From JBCBSZ01 sp039185015 (GTDB taxonomy: Bacteria > Actinomycetota > Acidimicrobiia > Acidimicrobiales > Poriferisodalaceae): DNA of 6,889 nucleotides. The notes beneath the pieces were generated by a model that worked only from the letters and a program-made list of their open reading frames with translations, was not told the origin of the DNA and made no database searches. Each line of letters begins with the position of its first letter. Position 1 is the stretch's first letter. The DNA is taken from NCBI GenBank assembly GCA_039185015.1, contig JBCDAU010000077.1, positions 1 to 6,889 of the forward strand, read 5' to 3'. This document shows, piece after piece, positions 6,208 through 6,889 of this stretch. The translations under genes were made by a program, and so were the position numbers.

Positions 6208-6889
6208 CTCTACGTCGTCGGTGAGATCGTCATCTGGCTCGCCGCTGCGACCCTGCTCGGGTTGGGCGTCGGCTGGCTGCTCTTCGGCTTCCGCCGCCAG
6301 CCGGCGAAGGTCGTGCAGCCCGCACCGCAGCAGCGTTCGCTCGATTCGAGCGAGGTCGCGGAGTTGCAGGAGGAGGCCGAGCGCTTCGCCACGATGACGG
6401 CCGAGCTGGAAGGACTCGTCGGCGAGCACAACGAGACGCTCACGACACTGCGCAGCGAGGCCGACGCCGCCGCGGCGCTCGTCGCCGAGCGCGACCGTGA
6501 GCTGCTCGACGCACAGGAGCGGATCCACGCGCTCGAGCTCGCCCTCCACGACGAGGACGGGGTCGACGTGGAGGCCATCGGTCTGCGCCGCGAGCTCGAC
6601 GAGCGCGACGCCGAGGTCCGTGACCTCCGCGTGGAGCTCGAGCAGCTGCGGGCAGGCGCCGCGGGCGATGGGACCGGGTCGGGCCGGGCGGACGAGCTCG
6701 CCGCCGTGCGCGCCGAGTTGGCGGAGCGTGAGTCGCAGTTGGCGGCGATGGGTGAGGTCGCGGCGCAGTTGGCGGAGCGTGAGTCGCAGTTGGCGGCGAT
6801 GGGTGAGGTCGCGGCGCAGTTGGCGGAGCGTGAGTCGCAGTTGGCGGCGATGGGTGAGGTCGCGGCGCAGTTGGCGGAGCGTGAGTCGC
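6205..6889 (+). CDS. Membrane-anchored coiled-coil repeat protein, 3' partial
   Basis: Open from GTG 6205 to the right edge: 228 complete codons and one extra base, no stop. Residues 4-29 form one membrane helix (VIWLAAATLLGLGVGWLLFG) followed by FRR, which suggests a short outside N-terminus and a cytoplasmic remainder. A Pro/Gln linker (about 32-45) leads to a charged, Leu- and Glu-rich coiled coil from about 48 (VAELQEEAERF, LVAERDRELLDAQERIHALELAL, LRRELDERDAEVRDLRVELEQL), broken by a Gly-rich hinge at about 151-161 (AGAAGDGTGSG). From residue 172 it is made of a perfect 17-residue repeat that continues past the window. The head resembles small mycobacterial ArfB-type membrane proteins and also the TM heads of proteins that end in a helix-hairpin-helix (COG3743-like) domain; both are recollections and the C-terminus is not visible. 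It lies 48 bp after the BON/OmpA-like gene with its own ribosome binding site. Function unknown. Confidence 0.85.
   Translation, partial: MLYVVGEIVIWLAAATLLGLGVGWLLFGFRRQPAKVVQPAPQQRSLDSSEVAELQEEAERFATMTAELEGLVGEHNETLTTLRSEADAAAALVAERDRELLDAQERIHALELALHDEDGVDVEAIGLRRELDERDAEVRDLRVELEQLRAGAAGDGTGSGRADELAAVRAELAERESQLAAMGEVAAQLAERESQLAAMGEVAAQLAERESQLAAMGEVAAQLAERES
6716..6889 (+). repeat. Perfect 51-bp in-frame tandem repeat, at least 3.4 copies
   Basis: Equivalent positions recur at 6721, 6772, 6823 and 6874 with no base difference. Each unit encodes QLAERESQLAAMGEVAA (17 residues). The copy before the array differs at 6715 (GAG instead of CAG), which marks its left edge. Within a unit the string CAGTTGGCGG occurs twice, 21 and 30 bases apart, so the unit itself looks like a duplicated and diverged smaller element. 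All seven Leu codons are TTG, and Arg and Gly are CGT and GGT, unlike the CTC/CTG, CGC and GGC preferred elsewhere. The array runs off the window, so its total length is unknown. Confidence 0.95.

Noticed and set aside
4912..6549. 545-codon open frame on the minus strand
   Set aside because: It lies opposite the BON/OmpA-like gene, the gap and the coiled-coil gene. Its Asp/His/Gly/Arg-rich composition is what antisense of GC-rich coding DNA gives. The plus strand has clear domains and ribosome binding sites.

Overview
The window is very GC-rich, with G or C at nearly every third codon position, frequent GTG/TTG starts and genes overlapping through GTGA. Together with the gene content (a helicase-associated protein with an XPB-type domain, a bacterial XPB helicase and a BON/OmpA protein of ArfA type) this points to an actinobacterial chromosome. 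Acidimicrobiia is my guess at the class, but nothing here proves it. It looks like ordinary chromosomal DNA. I see no tRNA, rRNA, CRISPR array, insertion sequence or prophage gene.

Layout: (1) 1-1639, the 3' part of a helicase-associated protein of the mycobacterial Rv0862c kind, open at the left edge. (2) 1636-2109, ispF, overlapping gene 1 by GTGA. (3) 2119-2529, a small unrecognised gene on the minus strand, convergent with ispF (9 bp between stops) and divergent from ispD (17 bp between starts). (4) 2547-3263, ispD, with several unusual residues in the expected methylerythritol-phosphate pocket. (5) 3260-4903, a DNA repair helicase of the XPB/ERCC3 family, overlapping ispD by GTGA. (6) 4904-5067, a gap with no clear promoter or terminator. 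(7) 5068-6156, a membrane-anchored BON plus degenerate OmpA-like protein, TTG start behind a strong ribosome binding site. (8) 6205-6889, the 5' part of a gene for a membrane-anchored coiled-coil protein that enters a perfect 51-bp tandem repeat and runs off the right edge.

Functionally there are two themes. Genes 1 and 5 belong to DNA repair or DNA processing and share the same XPB/Ssl2 N-terminal-type module; in mycobacteria their counterparts are neighbours, but here ispF, the minus-strand gene and ispD lie between them. IspD and IspF are steps three and five of the MEP isoprenoid pathway. Genes 7 and 8 form an envelope pair that resembles in layout the mycobacterial arfA-arfB arrangement. 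I found no clear new defence or mobile system. The most unusual signals are the split repair pair with isoprenoid genes inside it, the altered IspD pocket, and the young repeat array with its 7+10 residue period.
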